From: Oscillospiraceae bacterium | GTDB taxonomy: Bacteria; Bacillota; Clostridia; Oscillospirales; Oscillospiraceae | Assembly (NCBI GenBank): GCA_017415425.1 | Contig: JAFQGT010000019.1 | Coordinates: forward strand, 1-64,000 | Direction of reading: 5' to 3' | Length of the DNA: 64,000 nucleotides | Shown: piece by piece, positions 51,615-61,041 of the stretch | Position numbering within the stretch: the first letter of the stretch is position 1 | Layout: each line of letters begins with the position of its first letter | Made by a program: the position numbers and the translations under genes | Notes under the pieces: generated by a model | Told to the model about the DNA's origin: nothing | The model's input: only the letters and a program-made list of their open reading frames with translations | Databases searched by the model: none

Positions 51615-53855
51615 ATGCGCAAACTAATGTGGTTTTCCATAGGTTTTACAGCCTCCTGTGTTATTTGCGCATATCTTCTTAACAGTTCGTGGCTGATATC
51701 TCTATGCCTGCTGGTTTTTCTGCTGGCTGGAGCGATCTTCTTTATACCGTCTTTGCGGAGGAAATTTTTCCACTACATCCTGATTGGCTGTGCCATAGGT
51801 CTCATCTGGAATTGGGGATATGACCGGCTGTACCTATCGGCAGCCGGCAGCTATCACGGCAGAGCGGAAATAATCAGCATTGAAGTAACAGACTACAGTA
51901 CGCACTCTGATTATGGCGTGTATGCTGTGGGTAAAGTGGAACTGGATGAAAAAACCTACAAAATTCAATTCTATCTGAACCAAGACACATCATTATCCCC
52001 GGGTGATCTGGTAAAGGGCGGTTTTACACTTCACGATACAGCATCCATAGATAACGGCAGCTATCACCGTGGTAACGGCATTTTCATATTGGCAAACCCT
52101 AAGGGCGAGATCGAGGTAGAATTTGCTGAAAGAATACCCAGCAGGTATCTGCCGGCAGTGATGCGGCACAGGATTCTTCTGATGTTGAAAACTGTATTCC
52201 CGGAGGATACCTGCGCATTTGCTCAGGCACTGCTGGTGGGAGAGACCTCTGGATTGTCTTACGAGACAGATACTGCTTTAAAGACAAGCGGAATTCGCCA
52301 CGTGGTGGCAGTTTCCGGTCTGCACGTTTCCATTCTGTTTGCGCTGGTGTATCTGCTGTGCGGAAAGCAGCGATTTTTAACGGCGTTGTTTGGACTGCCG
52401 GTATTGCTTTTGTTTGCGGCCGTTGCAGGTTTTAGTCCATCGATTGTGCGAGCCTGCGTGATGCAGGCGCTGATGATCTTGGCGCTGTTGCTGAATAAGG
52501 AATACGATCCTCCCACAGCGCTGTCGTTTGCGGTGCTGACAATTTTAGTGGTGAATCCAGGAGCCATTACTTCTGTGAGTCTGCAGCTGTCTGCAGGCTG
52601 TATGATCGGTATTTTTCTGTTTGCTGAGCCGATCCGAAGATATTTATTGCATCTGAACTGGTTGGGCGAGGCCAAAGGAAAGTCCTTGAAAGCCTACCTT
52701 GCCCGATGGTTTGCCAGCTCTGTCAGCGTTACATTGGGTGCGATGATTACCACAACGCCTTTGTGTGCGTGGTATTTTGGTACGGTTAGTCTTGCGGGCA
52801 TTGTTACAAATTTATTAACCCTATGGGTGGTATCTTTTGTGTTCTACGGGTTGCTTGCAGCCTGTGTTTTGGGAGCGATCTGGCTTCCTTTGGGTACTTG
52901 TTTGGCCTGGGTGGTCTCCTGGCCGATACGTTATGTGTTGTGGGTGGCAAAGATGATTTCAAAAGTTCCTGTTTCGGCGGTATATACTTCCAGCGTGTAC
53001 ATTGTGATCTGGTTGATTCTTTGCTATGTGCTTCTGATGGTGTTTCGTAAGCGCAAGAAGCATCCGGTGTTGATGGCCGGTTGTATGACAATTGGACTTG
53101 CAGCTGCACTGTTGTTATCCTGGATTGAACCCCGTTTGGATCACTACCGGATCAGTGCGGTAGATGTGGGACAGGGACAGTGCCTCGTTATCCAAAATGA
53201 GGGAAAGTACTATATGGTAGATTGCGGCGGAGACAGTGATGCCTATGCCGCCGACCGTGCCACACAATTCCTGCTGAGTCAAGGCGTCTTTCGTTTGGAC
53301 GGTGTTATTGTCACCCATTACGATGAAGATCACGCCGGCGGCGTGGCGAATTTGATGCACCGAATCCCTGCGGATACGCTGTATCTGCCCATTGTAGACA
53401 GTGAAAGTGACTTGCAGAATCAACTGAAAGCAGAATATTCAGACAAAATAAAGTGGGTTGCGCAGACGGAGGAACTGCAGCTGGAGGATGGTAAAATCAC
53501 GATCATTCCGTCCCAGAATCGGCAGGATGCCAACGAAAGCAGTTTATGTGTCTTGTTTCAAAAGAAGAATTGTGATATACTGATTACCGGAGATCGCTCT
53601 GAAAAAGGTGAACAGGAATTGATGGACACGGTGGAACTGCCGGATTTGGAAATATTGGTGGCGGGACACCACGGTTCTGCTACATCTACCTCCTGGGAAC
53701 TGCTGCGTGCCACCCAACCGGAAATTGTGCTGATCAGTGTGGGTGAGGGGAATCGATATGGACATCCCAAGCAGGAAACCCTTGAGCGATTGAAACTGTT
53801 TGATTGTTTGGTCTATAGGACCGATTTGGAAGGAACACTGATTTTCAGAGGATAA
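51615..53855 (+). CDS. comEC: ComEC/Rec2 DNA-uptake channel
   Basis: 746 aa. N-terminal OB-like DUF4131 region (about 60-175), Competence membrane domain (about 190-490, containing RHVVAVSGLHVSILFALVYLL), and a C-terminal metallo-beta-lactamase-like domain (about 510-746) with VDVGQGQCLVI, THYDEDHAGG, ITGDRSEKGE and VAGHHGSATS, so the putative nuclease site is intact. Transports single-stranded DNA across the membrane. comEA and comGA are not nearby. First of comEC-holA-rnmV-abcF. Confidence 0.94.
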   Translation: MRKLMWFSIGFTASCVICAYLLNSSWLISLCLLVFLLAGAIFFIPSLRRKFFHYILIGCAIGLIWNWGYDRLYLSAAGSYHGRAEIISIEVTDYSTHSDYGVYAVGKVELDEKTYKIQFYLNQDTSLSPGDLVKGGFTLHDTASIDNGSYHRGNGIFILANPKGEIEVEFAERIPSRYLPAVMRHRILLMLKTVFPEDTCAFAQALLVGETSGLSYETDTALKTSGIRHVVAVSGLHVSILFALVYLLCGKQRFLTALFGLPVLLLFAAVAGFSPSIVRACVMQALMILALLLNKEYDPPTALSFAVLTILVVNPGAITSVSLQLSAGCMIGIFLFAEPIRRYLLHLNWLGEAKGKSLKAYLARWFASSVSVTLGAMITTTPLCAWYFGTVSLAGIVTNLLTLWVVSFVFYGLLAACVLGAIWLPLGTCLAWVVSWPIRYVLWVAKMISKVPVSAVYTSSVYIVIWLILCYVLLMVFRKRKKHPVLMAGCMTIGLAAALLLSWIEPRLDHYRISAVDVGQGQCLVIQNEGKYYMVDCGGDSDAYAADRATQFLLSQGVFRLDGVIVTHYDEDHAGGVANLMHRIPADTLYLPIVDSESDLQNQLKAEYSDKIKWVAQTEELQLEDGKITIIPSQNRQDANESSLCVLFQKKNCDILITGDRSEKGEQELMDTVELPDLEILVAGHHGSATSTSWELLRATQPEIVLISVGEGNRYGHPKQETLERLKLFDCLVYRTDLEGTLIFRG

Positions 53856-53859
53856 TGTT

Positions 53860-54906
53860 ATGGCGAAAAAGACGGAACAATCCAATATGCTTCAAACACT
53901 GAAAGAACAGCTCAGAGAGGGAAATCCTGCCCGATTGTACTTCTTTCACGGTGAAGAGAGCTTTTTACAGAACCATTATCTGGAGCGGCTTCGCAAGTGC
54001 GTGGTTGATGAGCTGACGGAGTCTTTTAATTATCATAAGCTTACTGTGGAGACCTTTGATGTCCAGACCTTTGCCGACTGCGTGGAGAATCTGCCAATGA
54101 TGGCAGACAGGACACTGGTGGTGGTAGACGAAATCGACTTATTCAAAATGAACGAGTCGGATTGGGAGAAGATGGGAGAGTTGCTCTCCGACATTCCGGA
54201 TTACTGCACTGTTGTCTTCACCTACGAAACCACGCCCTTTAAGCCGGATAAGCGGATGAAAAAACGCTGGGATATTGTCAGTAAGAATGGTTTGATCGTG
54301 GAATTTGAAAAACAGAACCAGCGGGATCTGGTCAATTGGATCGGTCGCCATTTTGCGGCTCAGAAAAAACGGATCACGCCGGACCTCTGCGTTTATCTGA
54401 TCGACATCACCGGCGGCACGATGACGGCTCTGGCCAGTGAGATCTCTAAGATCTGTGCCTATTCCGGTGCGGATGAGGTCTGCAGAAATGATATTGATGC
54501 AGTGGTGGAACCGGTTTTGGATGCGGTCGTGTTTCAGATGACGGACTTGCTGGGACAAAACAACTACGGTGCAGCTTTGATCAAGCTGCAGCAGCTGCTG
54601 AAGATGCAGCAGGAACCGATTCAAATACTGGGCGCCATCGGCGGACACTTTCGGAAATTGGGCACAGCAAAAACCTTGTTGGATAACGGTAAAACCGCAG
54701 CAGAACTGATGAAGTTGACGGGCCTGGGTGACTACCCTGCCAGAAAGACGATGTCTGCTGCCAGTCGATTTTCGACAGCCTTTTATGTAAAGACCGCGGA
54801 ATTGGTGCTGGAAACAGATAGAAAGCTGAAAACCTCCGTTGATGACGGAAAACGACTGTTGGAAGTGCTGATCTTGCAGCTGGCACAGGAGGCCAAGAAT
54901 GATTAA
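53860..54906 (+). CDS. holA: DNA polymerase III delta subunit
   Basis: 348-aa clamp-loader subunit with AAA+-like fold lacking a functional P-loop: YFFHGEESFLQNHYLERL, NLPMMADRTLVVVDE, and C-terminal collar domain (LQQLLKMQQEPIQILGAIGGHFR). comEC-holA order is conserved in Firmicutes; rpsT, often next, is absent. SD AGAGGAT. Confidence 0.95.
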   Translation: MAKKTEQSNMLQTLKEQLREGNPARLYFFHGEESFLQNHYLERLRKCVVDELTESFNYHKLTVETFDVQTFADCVENLPMMADRTLVVVDEIDLFKMNESDWEKMGELLSDIPDYCTVVFTYETTPFKPDKRMKKRWDIVSKNGLIVEFEKQNQRDLVNWIGRHFAAQKKRITPDLCVYLIDITGGTMTALASEISKICAYSGADEVCRNDIDAVVEPVLDAVVFQMTDLLGQNNYGAALIKLQQLLKMQQEPIQILGAIGGHFRKLGTAKTLLDNGKTAAELMKLTGLGDYPARKTMSAASRFSTAFYVKTAELVLETDRKLKTSVDDGKRLLEVLILQLAQEAKND

Positions 54907-55486
54907 GATCCGGGAAGCCATAGTAGTAGAGGGTCGCTACGATAAGAATACGCTGGCACAAATTGTGGATGCTTCCATATTGGAAACGTCCGGCTTTGGG
55001 ATTATGAAGGACAAGAAGCAGTTGCAATTGCTACGGAATGTTGCAAAGACCCGAGGGTTGATTGTGCTTACCGACTCTGATGGAGCAGGATTTGTGATCC
55101 GTAATTTTTTGAAGGGTGCAATCCCTTCCCGATATTTGAAACACGCCTATATTCCGGACATTGCGGGTAAGGAGCGGCGAAAAGACGTCCCCGGCAAGGA
55201 AGGAAAGCTGGGCGTGGAGGGTATGAAGCCGGAAATTATCGTAGAAGCCCTTTGCAGGGCCGGAGCAACGCTGGAAGGGGAGAGCACCACCCGTACAGCA
55301 GGAAATATTACCAAGCAACATTTAATGGAACTGGGGCTTTCTGGCGGCGCAGACAGCGGCGCAAAGCGGCTGCAGTTGCTGCGGAAACTGAATTTGCCGG
55401 AGCATATGAGCGCCAATGCGCTGCTGCAGGCGCTGAATCTGCTGACGGACTTGCAAGGCTTGGAAGCGTTGCTGCGTGAAGAATAA
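54899..55486 (+). CDS. rnmV: Ribonuclease M5
   Basis: 195 aa. N-terminal Toprim domain (REAIVVEGRYDKNTL catalytic Glu; LTDSDGAGFVIRN for the DxD) and C-terminal DUF4093 region (KQHLMELGLSGG). Matures 5S rRNA precursors with L18. Overlaps holA by 8 bp, SD AGGAGG. Confidence 0.94.
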   Translation: MIKIREAIVVEGRYDKNTLAQIVDASILETSGFGIMKDKKQLQLLRNVAKTRGLIVLTDSDGAGFVIRNFLKGAIPSRYLKHAYIPDIAGKERRKDVPGKEGKLGVEGMKPEIIVEALCRAGATLEGESTTRTAGNITKQHLMELGLSGGADSGAKRLQLLRKLNLPEHMSANALLQALNLLTDLQGLEALLREE

Positions 55487-55513
55487 TGGCCGGATTCCGG
55501 CTGGAGAGAATGT

Positions 55514-57379
55514 ATGATTGATATACAGGTTAAAAACTTAACAAAGTTTTTTGTCATAGGCGAAAACCTGCTGGAAGATCTGTCTTTTGAGATTCAGGAG
55601 GGGGAGTGCGTTGCGATTTTAGGTCGCAACGGCTGCGGAAAGACCACGTTGTTTAATATCCTCACAGGACAGATGGATTATGATGCCGGTGAAGTATTTG
55701 TCAATCCCCATAAACGGCTGGGATTGATTTCTCAAATCCCGAAATTCCCGGCCGGCTATACAGTGGAGGATGTGCTGAGGTCTGCTTTTGCTATGCTGAC
55801 AAAGACCCGGGAACGGATGCAGCTTCTGGAGCATCGTATGACCTCCGGTGCGACACAGGAGCAGCTGCAGGAGTATGACACCCTGGTAAACCGATTCCAG
55901 GCAGGCGGCGGATATGAGATGGATGTGCAGGTGGATAAGATCTGCAACGGCCTTGGCATCCTTTTTGAGCAGAGAGCGCAGATGTTCGACAGTCTTTCCG
56001 GTGGTGAGAAGACACGGGTAAATCTTGCTCGGTTGCTATTGGAAAAGACCGATATTCTGCTGCTGGATGAACCCACAAACCACCTGGACCTGCGAAGCGT
56101 GGAGTGGCTGGAGGGCTATATTAACAGTTTTAAGGGTACAGTGCTGGCTATTTCCCACGACCGATATTTTCTGGATGCGGTAGCAGACCGGGTCATTGAG
56201 ATCACTGACGGTCACGCAGAGTTTTATTCTGGTAACTACACATTCTATATCGATGAGAAGCAGGCGCGATTCAACTTGCAGCTGAAGCAGTACGAACAGG
56301 AGCAGGCTAAGCTGAAGCAGCTGGGGTATACGGTTGAGCGAATGAAGGGCTGGGGTATCAATAACCGCACTCTGTACCGCCGGGCGATGTCTATTCAGCA
56401 TCGTATGGAACGCATTAAGAAGACAGAAAAACCCAAAACAGAAAAAACAATGAAGGCTACATTTGGAGAAAAGGATTTCTCCGGCGACGTGGTATTTCAG
56501 TTAAAGAATGTGGAAAAGTCCTTTGGGGAACGCACCCTGTTTTCCAATGTGGAACTGAAAGTAGAGGGCGGCGAACGAATTGCGCTGCTAGGTGACAACG
56601 GAACCGGAAAATCTACCTTCATCAAGTGTCTTCTGGGGCAGGAGGATTGTAAAGGTAAGATCCAGTTTGGACCCACAGTCAAGTGGGGCTACCTGCCCCA
56701 GATCATCAAATTTAATCATCCGGAACGCAGCCTGTACGATACGATGCTCTATGAGAAAAACTGCACTCCACAGGTCGCCCGTGACCGCCTGGGCGCCTTT
56801 TTGTTCCAGGGTGAAGATGTATTCAAGTGTGTAGGCAATCTCTCCGGTGGCGAGCAGTCCCGTCTGCGGCTATGTATGCTGATGGATGAAAAAATCAATC
56901 TGCTGATTCTGGACGAGCCTACCAACCACCTGGATATTGCTTCCCGAGAGTGGGTGGAAGCAGCCATTGAGGAATTTGAGGGTGTTCTTTTGTTCGTTTC
57001 TCACGATCGGTATTTTATTGAAAAGTTTGCTGAGCGGATCTGGTTGCTGGAAGACGGACAGATCCGGGATTTTAAATGTGGATACAGCAAGTACCGTTCT
57101 ATTTTGGAGCACGAGGCAATGACAAAGCCGGCTGTTACGGCTGTGCCAAAGCCTAAGAAAGAGAAACCCAAAGGCGGCACCAAAGAAATGGATAAGCTGG
57201 TCCGCCGCCTGGAACGGGAGATCGAAAAACAGGAATCTGTGATCGCCCAACTGGACGCAGATATTGAAGCAGCAGCGGCAGACTATCAGGAACTGACCCG
57301 CTTGCTGGAAGAGAAAGAAAACGCGGAATTGGTTTTGTTGGGGTTAATGGAAGACTGGGAAGCTGCCCAAGAGGGTTGA
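55514..57379 (+). CDS. ABC-F family ATPase (translation factor type)
   Basis: 621-aa soluble protein with two ABC domains: Walker A GRNGCGKTT and GDNGTGKST, signatures LSGGEKTRVNLARLLL and LSGGEQSRLRLC, Walker B LLLDEPTNHLD twice. A linker (about 245-320, rich in Gln/Lys/Arg) matches the P-site tRNA-interaction motif, and there is a C-terminal coiled coil (about 560-615). No membrane segment, so it is not a transporter. Closer to the housekeeping Uup/YdiF group than to antibiotic-resistance members, but that cannot be settled by eye. Its stop lies inside the mrp promoter. Confidence 0.9.
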   Translation: MIDIQVKNLTKFFVIGENLLEDLSFEIQEGECVAILGRNGCGKTTLFNILTGQMDYDAGEVFVNPHKRLGLISQIPKFPAGYTVEDVLRSAFAMLTKTRERMQLLEHRMTSGATQEQLQEYDTLVNRFQAGGGYEMDVQVDKICNGLGILFEQRAQMFDSLSGGEKTRVNLARLLLEKTDILLLDEPTNHLDLRSVEWLEGYINSFKGTVLAISHDRYFLDAVADRVIEITDGHAEFYSGNYTFYIDEKQARFNLQLKQYEQEQAKLKQLGYTVERMKGWGINNRTLYRRAMSIQHRMERIKKTEKPKTEKTMKATFGEKDFSGDVVFQLKNVEKSFGERTLFSNVELKVEGGERIALLGDNGTGKSTFIKCLLGQEDCKGKIQFGPTVKWGYLPQIIKFNHPERSLYDTMLYEKNCTPQVARDRLGAFLFQGEDVFKCVGNLSGGEQSRLRLCMLMDEKINLLILDEPTNHLDIASREWVEAAIEEFEGVLLFVSHDRYFIEKFAERIWLLEDGQIRDFKCGYSKYRSILEHEAMTKPAVTAVPKPKKEKPKGGTKEMDKLVRRLEREIEKQESVIAQLDADIEAAAADYQELTRLLEEKENAELVLLGLMEDWEAAQEG

Positions 57380-57404
57380 CAGACCGTTTTTTGAGTCCTA
57401 TAAT
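57376..57404 (+). promoter_or_regulatory. Consensus sigma-A promoter of mrp
   Basis: TTGACA, 17-bp spacer, TATAAT: perfect match, overlapping the ABC-F stop codon. Confidence 0.93.
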
Positions 57405-57436
57405 AGCTCAAGAATGAATAAAAGGAGCGCAAAGAT

Positions 57437-58261
57437 ATGAGTTCGTGTAATGGAAATTGTTCTTCCTGTGGCAGTTCCGACTGCGGCGATCGGAAGAAAG
57501 AGAGTTTGCTGGCACAGTTGAATCCCCAAGCCAGCGTAAAAAAAGTGATTGCGGTTGTTTCCGGTAAGGGTGGCGTTGGTAAGTCCACCGTTACTTCGAT
57601 GTTGGCAGTCGCTATGGCAAAGCAAGGTAAGCGGGTCGGCGTTTTGGACGCGGACATTACCGGTCCTTCTGCTCCTACGGCGTTCGGCGTGACGGAGTGT
57701 CAGGGTTCTTCTGATCAGGGTCTGTACCCTGCACTGACCAAGGGTGGCATTCAAGTGATGTCCATTAACCTGCTGCTGGACGATGCTACCGCCCCTGTGG
57801 TGTGGCGTGGTCCTGTGATCGCCGGTGCGGTGAAGCAGTTCTGGACAGATGTGATCTGGGAAGATGTGGATTACCTGTTTGTGGATATGCCTCCCGGAAC
57901 AGGCGATGTGCCGCTGACCGTATTCCAGAGCCTGCCTGTTGATGGTATTGTGATCGTTACCAGCCCTCAGGATCTGGTATCTATGATTGTTACCAAAGCG
58001 GTAAAGATGGCGAATATGATGCATATTCCCGTGCTGGGCTTTGTTGAAAACTATGCCTATCTGGAGTGTCCTGACTGCGGTAAGCGGATCCAGGTCTTTG
58101 GAGAAAGCAAGCTGGATGAAATTGCAGCAGAATTTAACCTGCCTGTACTGGCAAGATTGCCCATCAACCCTGCTGTGGCTGCCAGTTATGATAAGGGCGA
58201 AATGGAGTCCGTTGATACTTCCGCTATAGAGAAGGTCCTGGAGGCAGTCAAAAACGCATAA
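57437..58261 (+). CDS. mrp: Mrp/NBP35-type Fe-S cluster carrier ATPase
   Basis: 274 aa. Cys-rich N-terminus (CNGNCSSCGSSDC), deviant Walker A GKGGVGKST, ADITGPS, VDMPPGTGDVPL, and the bridging-cluster motif CPDCG near 215. Carries 4Fe-4S clusters to apoproteins. SD AAGGAG. Monocistronic from an unusually strong promoter. Confidence 0.94.
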   Translation: MSSCNGNCSSCGSSDCGDRKKESLLAQLNPQASVKKVIAVVSGKGGVGKSTVTSMLAVAMAKQGKRVGVLDADITGPSAPTAFGVTECQGSSDQGLYPALTKGGIQVMSINLLLDDATAPVVWRGPVIAGAVKQFWTDVIWEDVDYLFVDMPPGTGDVPLTVFQSLPVDGIVIVTSPQDLVSMIVTKAVKMANMMHIPVLGFVENYAYLECPDCGKRIQVFGESKLDEIAAEFNLPVLARLPINPAVAASYDKGEMESVDTSAIEKVLEAVKNA

Positions 58262-58265
58262 GATG

Positions 58266-58292
58266 AAGGCGAACCGTTCGGTTCGCCTTTTT
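58266..58292 (+). terminator. Terminator after mrp
   Basis: AAGGCGAACC-GTTC-GGTTCGCCTT then TTT. Confidence 0.92.
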
Positions 58293-58303
58293 GCGTGAAC
58301 ATA

Positions 58304-58334
58304 AAAGTCCCCGGTACATTGTACCGGGGGCTTA
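58304..58334 (-). terminator. Terminator of the CofE-like gene
   Basis: Minus strand CCCCCGGTA...TACCGGGG followed by ACTTTTATGTT. Confidence 0.8.
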
Positions 58335-58336
58335 GC

Positions 58337-59533
58337 TTAGTCATTTGTATAGTTATCGAAATAGCCCTGAATATAGATGATAGGGGTGCCCTTGTCACCG
58401 GAACCGGAGGTCAGGTCACACAGAGAACCGATCAGGTCAGTAAGCCGACGGGGGGTTGTGCCTTGTGCGGCCATATTGCCAACCAGACTGGAGCCGTCCT
58501 TCTGCTGGATCTTGTTCTTAATGGCCTCCTGTAGAGCATCACCGGAAAGCGCGGCAAAATCGTTATCGGCTAGATATTTCAGCTTCAGCTCGTTAGGCGT
58601 ACCTTCCAGGCCTGCGGTATAAGCAGGGGAGACCACAGGGTCTGCCAACTCCCAGATCTTACCAACAGGGTCCTTAAAAGCACCGTCGCCATAGACCATT
58701 ACTTCCATTTTCTTGCCGGTAGCCTCGTAGAGACGGCTTTGAATGTCTTCCACCAAGCCCTGACAATCTCTGGGGAACAGCTTTACGGTATCTTCGGTGG
58801 ACTTATTGGAGCCCAACAGACCGTAACGCTCGTTATAACCGCTTTCGTCAACGGGTGCGGTCATAATCTCGTCCAGACCGTAGACCCGCTCTGCACCGGC
58901 GTCTTTCAATAGGCGCTTGGTGCGCTGACGGGTATGAATATCGCAGTTAAGCACGTTCTTGGTATATTTCAGTACGGCACGAGGATCGTTCGCAAAGACG
59001 ATCTCCACCTGGGCACCGGACTCCCGGATCAGATCACTGTAGTATTCAACATAGTCAACGCCGGTAAAGGGGTGCTTGATATAGCCAAACATCTGACGGT
59101 ATTGCTGCTCAGACAGAATATCGGTATAAGGATTTACGTGATTCTGATCCATCAAATCCCAGTCAATCAGATGGTTACCAACCTCATCAGAGGGGTAGCT
59201 AAGCATTAATACAACCTTTTTACAGCCGCTGGCAATACCACGCAGGCAGATAGCAAAACGGTTACGGCTCAAAATCGGGAAAATGACACCAACGGTATCG
59301 CCGCCAAACTTTGCGCGGACATCCTGTGCAATATTCTCAACACTGGCGTAGTTGCCTTGTGCACGAGCTACAATGGCTTCAGTCATTGCGACGATATCAC
59401 GATCGTGAGGAGTCAGTCCCTCTTCGGAAATTGCCTTTAAGATAGAATCGGTAACAATTTGAGCTAAATCATCACCTTGACGGATAATGGGAGCACGGAC
59501 ACCCATAGATACAGTGCCTAACATCCGGCTCAT
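58337..59533 (-). CDS. CofE-like coenzyme F420-0:L-glutamate ligase family protein
   Basis: 398 aa. N-terminal half matches the F420 ligase fold: GVRAPIIRQGDDLAQIVTDSI, DIVAMTEAIVARAQGNY and a later DVESSGYNERYGLLG-like segment (PVDESGYNERYGLL). C-terminal GSGDKGTPIIYIQGYF is typical of the clostridial subgroup. Canonical CofE adds glutamates to coenzyme F420 in methanogens and Actinobacteria. No F420 biosynthesis gene (cofC, cofD, cofG/H) is in the window and Clostridia generally lack F420, so the true substrate is probably another carboxylate acceptor. Single-gene unit. Confidence 0.8.
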   Translation of the reverse strand: MSRMLGTVSMGVRAPIIRQGDDLAQIVTDSILKAISEEGLTPHDRDIVAMTEAIVARAQGNYASVENIAQDVRAKFGGDTVGVIFPILSRNRFAICLRGIASGCKKVVLMLSYPSDEVGNHLIDWDLMDQNHVNPYTDILSEQQYRQMFGYIKHPFTGVDYVEYYSDLIRESGAQVEIVFANDPRAVLKYTKNVLNCDIHTRQRTKRLLKDAGAERVYGLDEIMTAPVDESGYNERYGLLGSNKSTEDTVKLFPRDCQGLVEDIQSRLYEATGKKMEVMVYGDGAFKDPVGKIWELADPVVSPAYTAGLEGTPNELKLKYLADNDFAALSGDALQEAIKNKIQQKDGSSLVGNMAAQGTTPRRLTDLIGSLCDLTSGSGDKGTPIIYIQGYFDNYTND

Positions 59534-59591
59534 AATAACACATCCAATCTGAATAAAATATACGCAAAAAACAAATGTCTCTTACCTACTA

Positions 59592-59620
59592 ATTATAATA
59601 CAACAAGACGTATTTGTAAA
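59592..59620 (-). promoter_or_regulatory. Promoter of the CofE-like gene
   Basis: Minus strand TTTACA, 17-bp spacer, TATAAT; leader about 50 nt. Confidence 0.85.
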
Positions 59621-59628
59621 ATGAAATT

Positions 59629-59655
59629 ATTGTAATTTACGCAAAAAATTACAAT
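59629..59655. promoter_or_regulatory. Operator-like inverted repeat upstream of the CofE-like promoter
   Basis: ATTGTAATT (59629-59637), 9 bases, AATTACAAT (59647-59655): a perfect 9-bp inverted repeat nine bases upstream of the -35. The rest of the 59534-59732 gap is AT-rich with no ORF. Confidence 0.45.
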
Positions 59656-59732
59656 ATACGACGTTGCTGTTGCTACAATTGGCTTAATGACAGTATCTCA
59701 CTATGTAATCTTAAACATACACAAAAGTAAAT

Positions 59733-60536
59733 TTAGAGAATTTTATTTGCAAGATACCAAAGAAGAACCAAAATGATCAGAAACGGGATATAAGCGGCCA
59801 AAGCGGCAGTGCCGATCGAAATAGCGACGATGCCGATTTTTTGCAGAGCCAGCACCAGAACAGTAAGCAGACCTGTGGTCAAAACGGCCTTCGAGATCTG
59901 CTTGCCAACAATATTGGCAAAGAAGAATGTATATAGTGCCGCAATCAAAGGATTCACCGTGGTTAAGATAATGCCTACAAGGAATTTAAGCGCACCGGTC
60001 AAAACCATTAAAATCAGAATTGCCAACAAAATTGTGGGCGCATATGTAACCAGACCTTCCGGCAGATAGGTACGGAACAGGCCGGTGACAACAAGGTGCA
60101 GAATCATCGCAAGAATCACACCCAGGCAACGGAAGAAAAACCAGCTGAAAATGCGCTTGCCTTTCGGTAACCAGTTGTCGGCCAGATTCATCAGAAATGC
60201 CAGGATCACCATACTCAGCAGTTGAGAACTGAGCACAGTATAGTCAGCCTGGAAAGAAAACAGCTGCATAGAATCACCGCTGATATTTACAAAAGGTAGG
60301 GGAGCCAAAAATTGCTGAAATTGTTCCCCGGAGTTGCCCAGAACAATGGTCAGAGCATAGATGAAAATAATGCCAATGGCGGAAGAAACAGCGCTGCTTA
60401 AGGTAGAGCGCTTACCAAAGATGAATCGGCTCAGAAGGGCGATTGTCAGAAGTGCCACAATCAGAATACCGGAGCCTTTTAAGAAAGATACAAAATCCAG
60501 ACCTAAGTCTAGAAAATATCGAATAATCGATTCCAT
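59733..60536 (-). CDS. Polytopic membrane protein of unknown function
   Basis: 267 aa with about seven hydrophobic helices (around 23-40, 48-65, 99-116, 130-152, 163-184, 186-205, 215-262) and an extracytoplasmic loop containing NISGDSMQLFSFQ. No transport or enzyme motif visible. ATG 60536 follows SD GGAGG. It lies downstream of rplL past a strong hairpin, where rpoB would be expected. Family not recognised. Confidence 0.8.
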   Translation of the reverse strand: MESIIRYFLDLGLDFVSFLKGSGILIVALLTIALLSRFIFGKRSTLSSAVSSAIGIIFIYALTIVLGNSGEQFQQFLAPLPFVNISGDSMQLFSFQADYTVLSSQLLSMVILAFLMNLADNWLPKGKRIFSWFFFRCLGVILAMILHLVVTGLFRTYLPEGLVTYAPTILLAILILMVLTGALKFLVGIILTTVNPLIAALYTFFFANIVGKQISKAVLTTGLLTVLVLALQKIGIVAISIGTAALAAYIPFLIILVLLWYLANKIL

Positions 60537-60553
60537 ACGAACCTCCGTAAAAG

Positions 60554-60590
60554 CGAAACAGCCGCCAGTATTCTGGCGGCTGCTTTGTTT
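60554..60590 (-). terminator. Terminator of the rplJ-rplL operon
   Basis: Perfect 10-bp stem CAGCCGCCAG/CTGGCGGCTG with a T-rich minus-strand tail (TTTCGCTTTTA). Confidence 0.8.
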
Positions 60591-60611
60591 GTGTAAAGAT
60601 TAAGATGAGAA

Positions 60612-60986
60612 TTACTTAATCTCAGCCTCTGCGCCAGCTTCCTTCAGCTCAGCGACCAGCTTCTCAGCGTCTTCCTTGGAGATAGCTTCCTTCAGGGTCT
60701 TGGGGCAGCTGTCAACCAGATCCTTAGCGTCCTTCAGGCCCAGGCCGGTAGCGGCACGGACAACCTTGATGACGTTCAGCTTGGAAGCGCCAGCATCCTT
60801 CAGGATGACATCGAACTCGGTCTTCTCCTCGACCTCAGCAGCAGCGGCAGCGGGAGCAGCAGCAACAGCAGCAGCAGCGGCAGAAACGCCGAAAACTTCC
60901 TCCAGGGTGTGAACCAGCTCGGACAGCTCCAGAACGGTCAGGCCCTTAACTTCCTCTACGAGAGCAGTGATCTTTTCACTAGCCAT
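60612..60986 (-). CDS. rplL: 50S ribosomal protein L7/L12
   Basis: 124 aa: N-terminal dimerisation helices ([19 protein letters not shown]), an Ala-rich hinge (about 36-50), and the C-terminal factor-binding domain ([28 protein letters not shown]). Forms the ribosome stalk with L10 and recruits GTPase factors. SD TAGGAGG. Followed by a terminator, not by rpoB. Confidence 0.97.
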   Translation of the reverse strand: MASEKITALVEEVKGLTVLELSELVHTLEEVFGVSAAAAAVAAAPAAAAAEVEEKTEFDVILKDAGASKLNVIKVVRAATGLGLKDAKDLVDSCPKTLKEAISKEDAEKLVAELKEAGAEAEIK

Positions 60987-61041
60987 TGTAATATCCTCCT
61001 AAATGTTAAATGTGTTTTAGTGTGTTTGTTTTACGAGTGAA

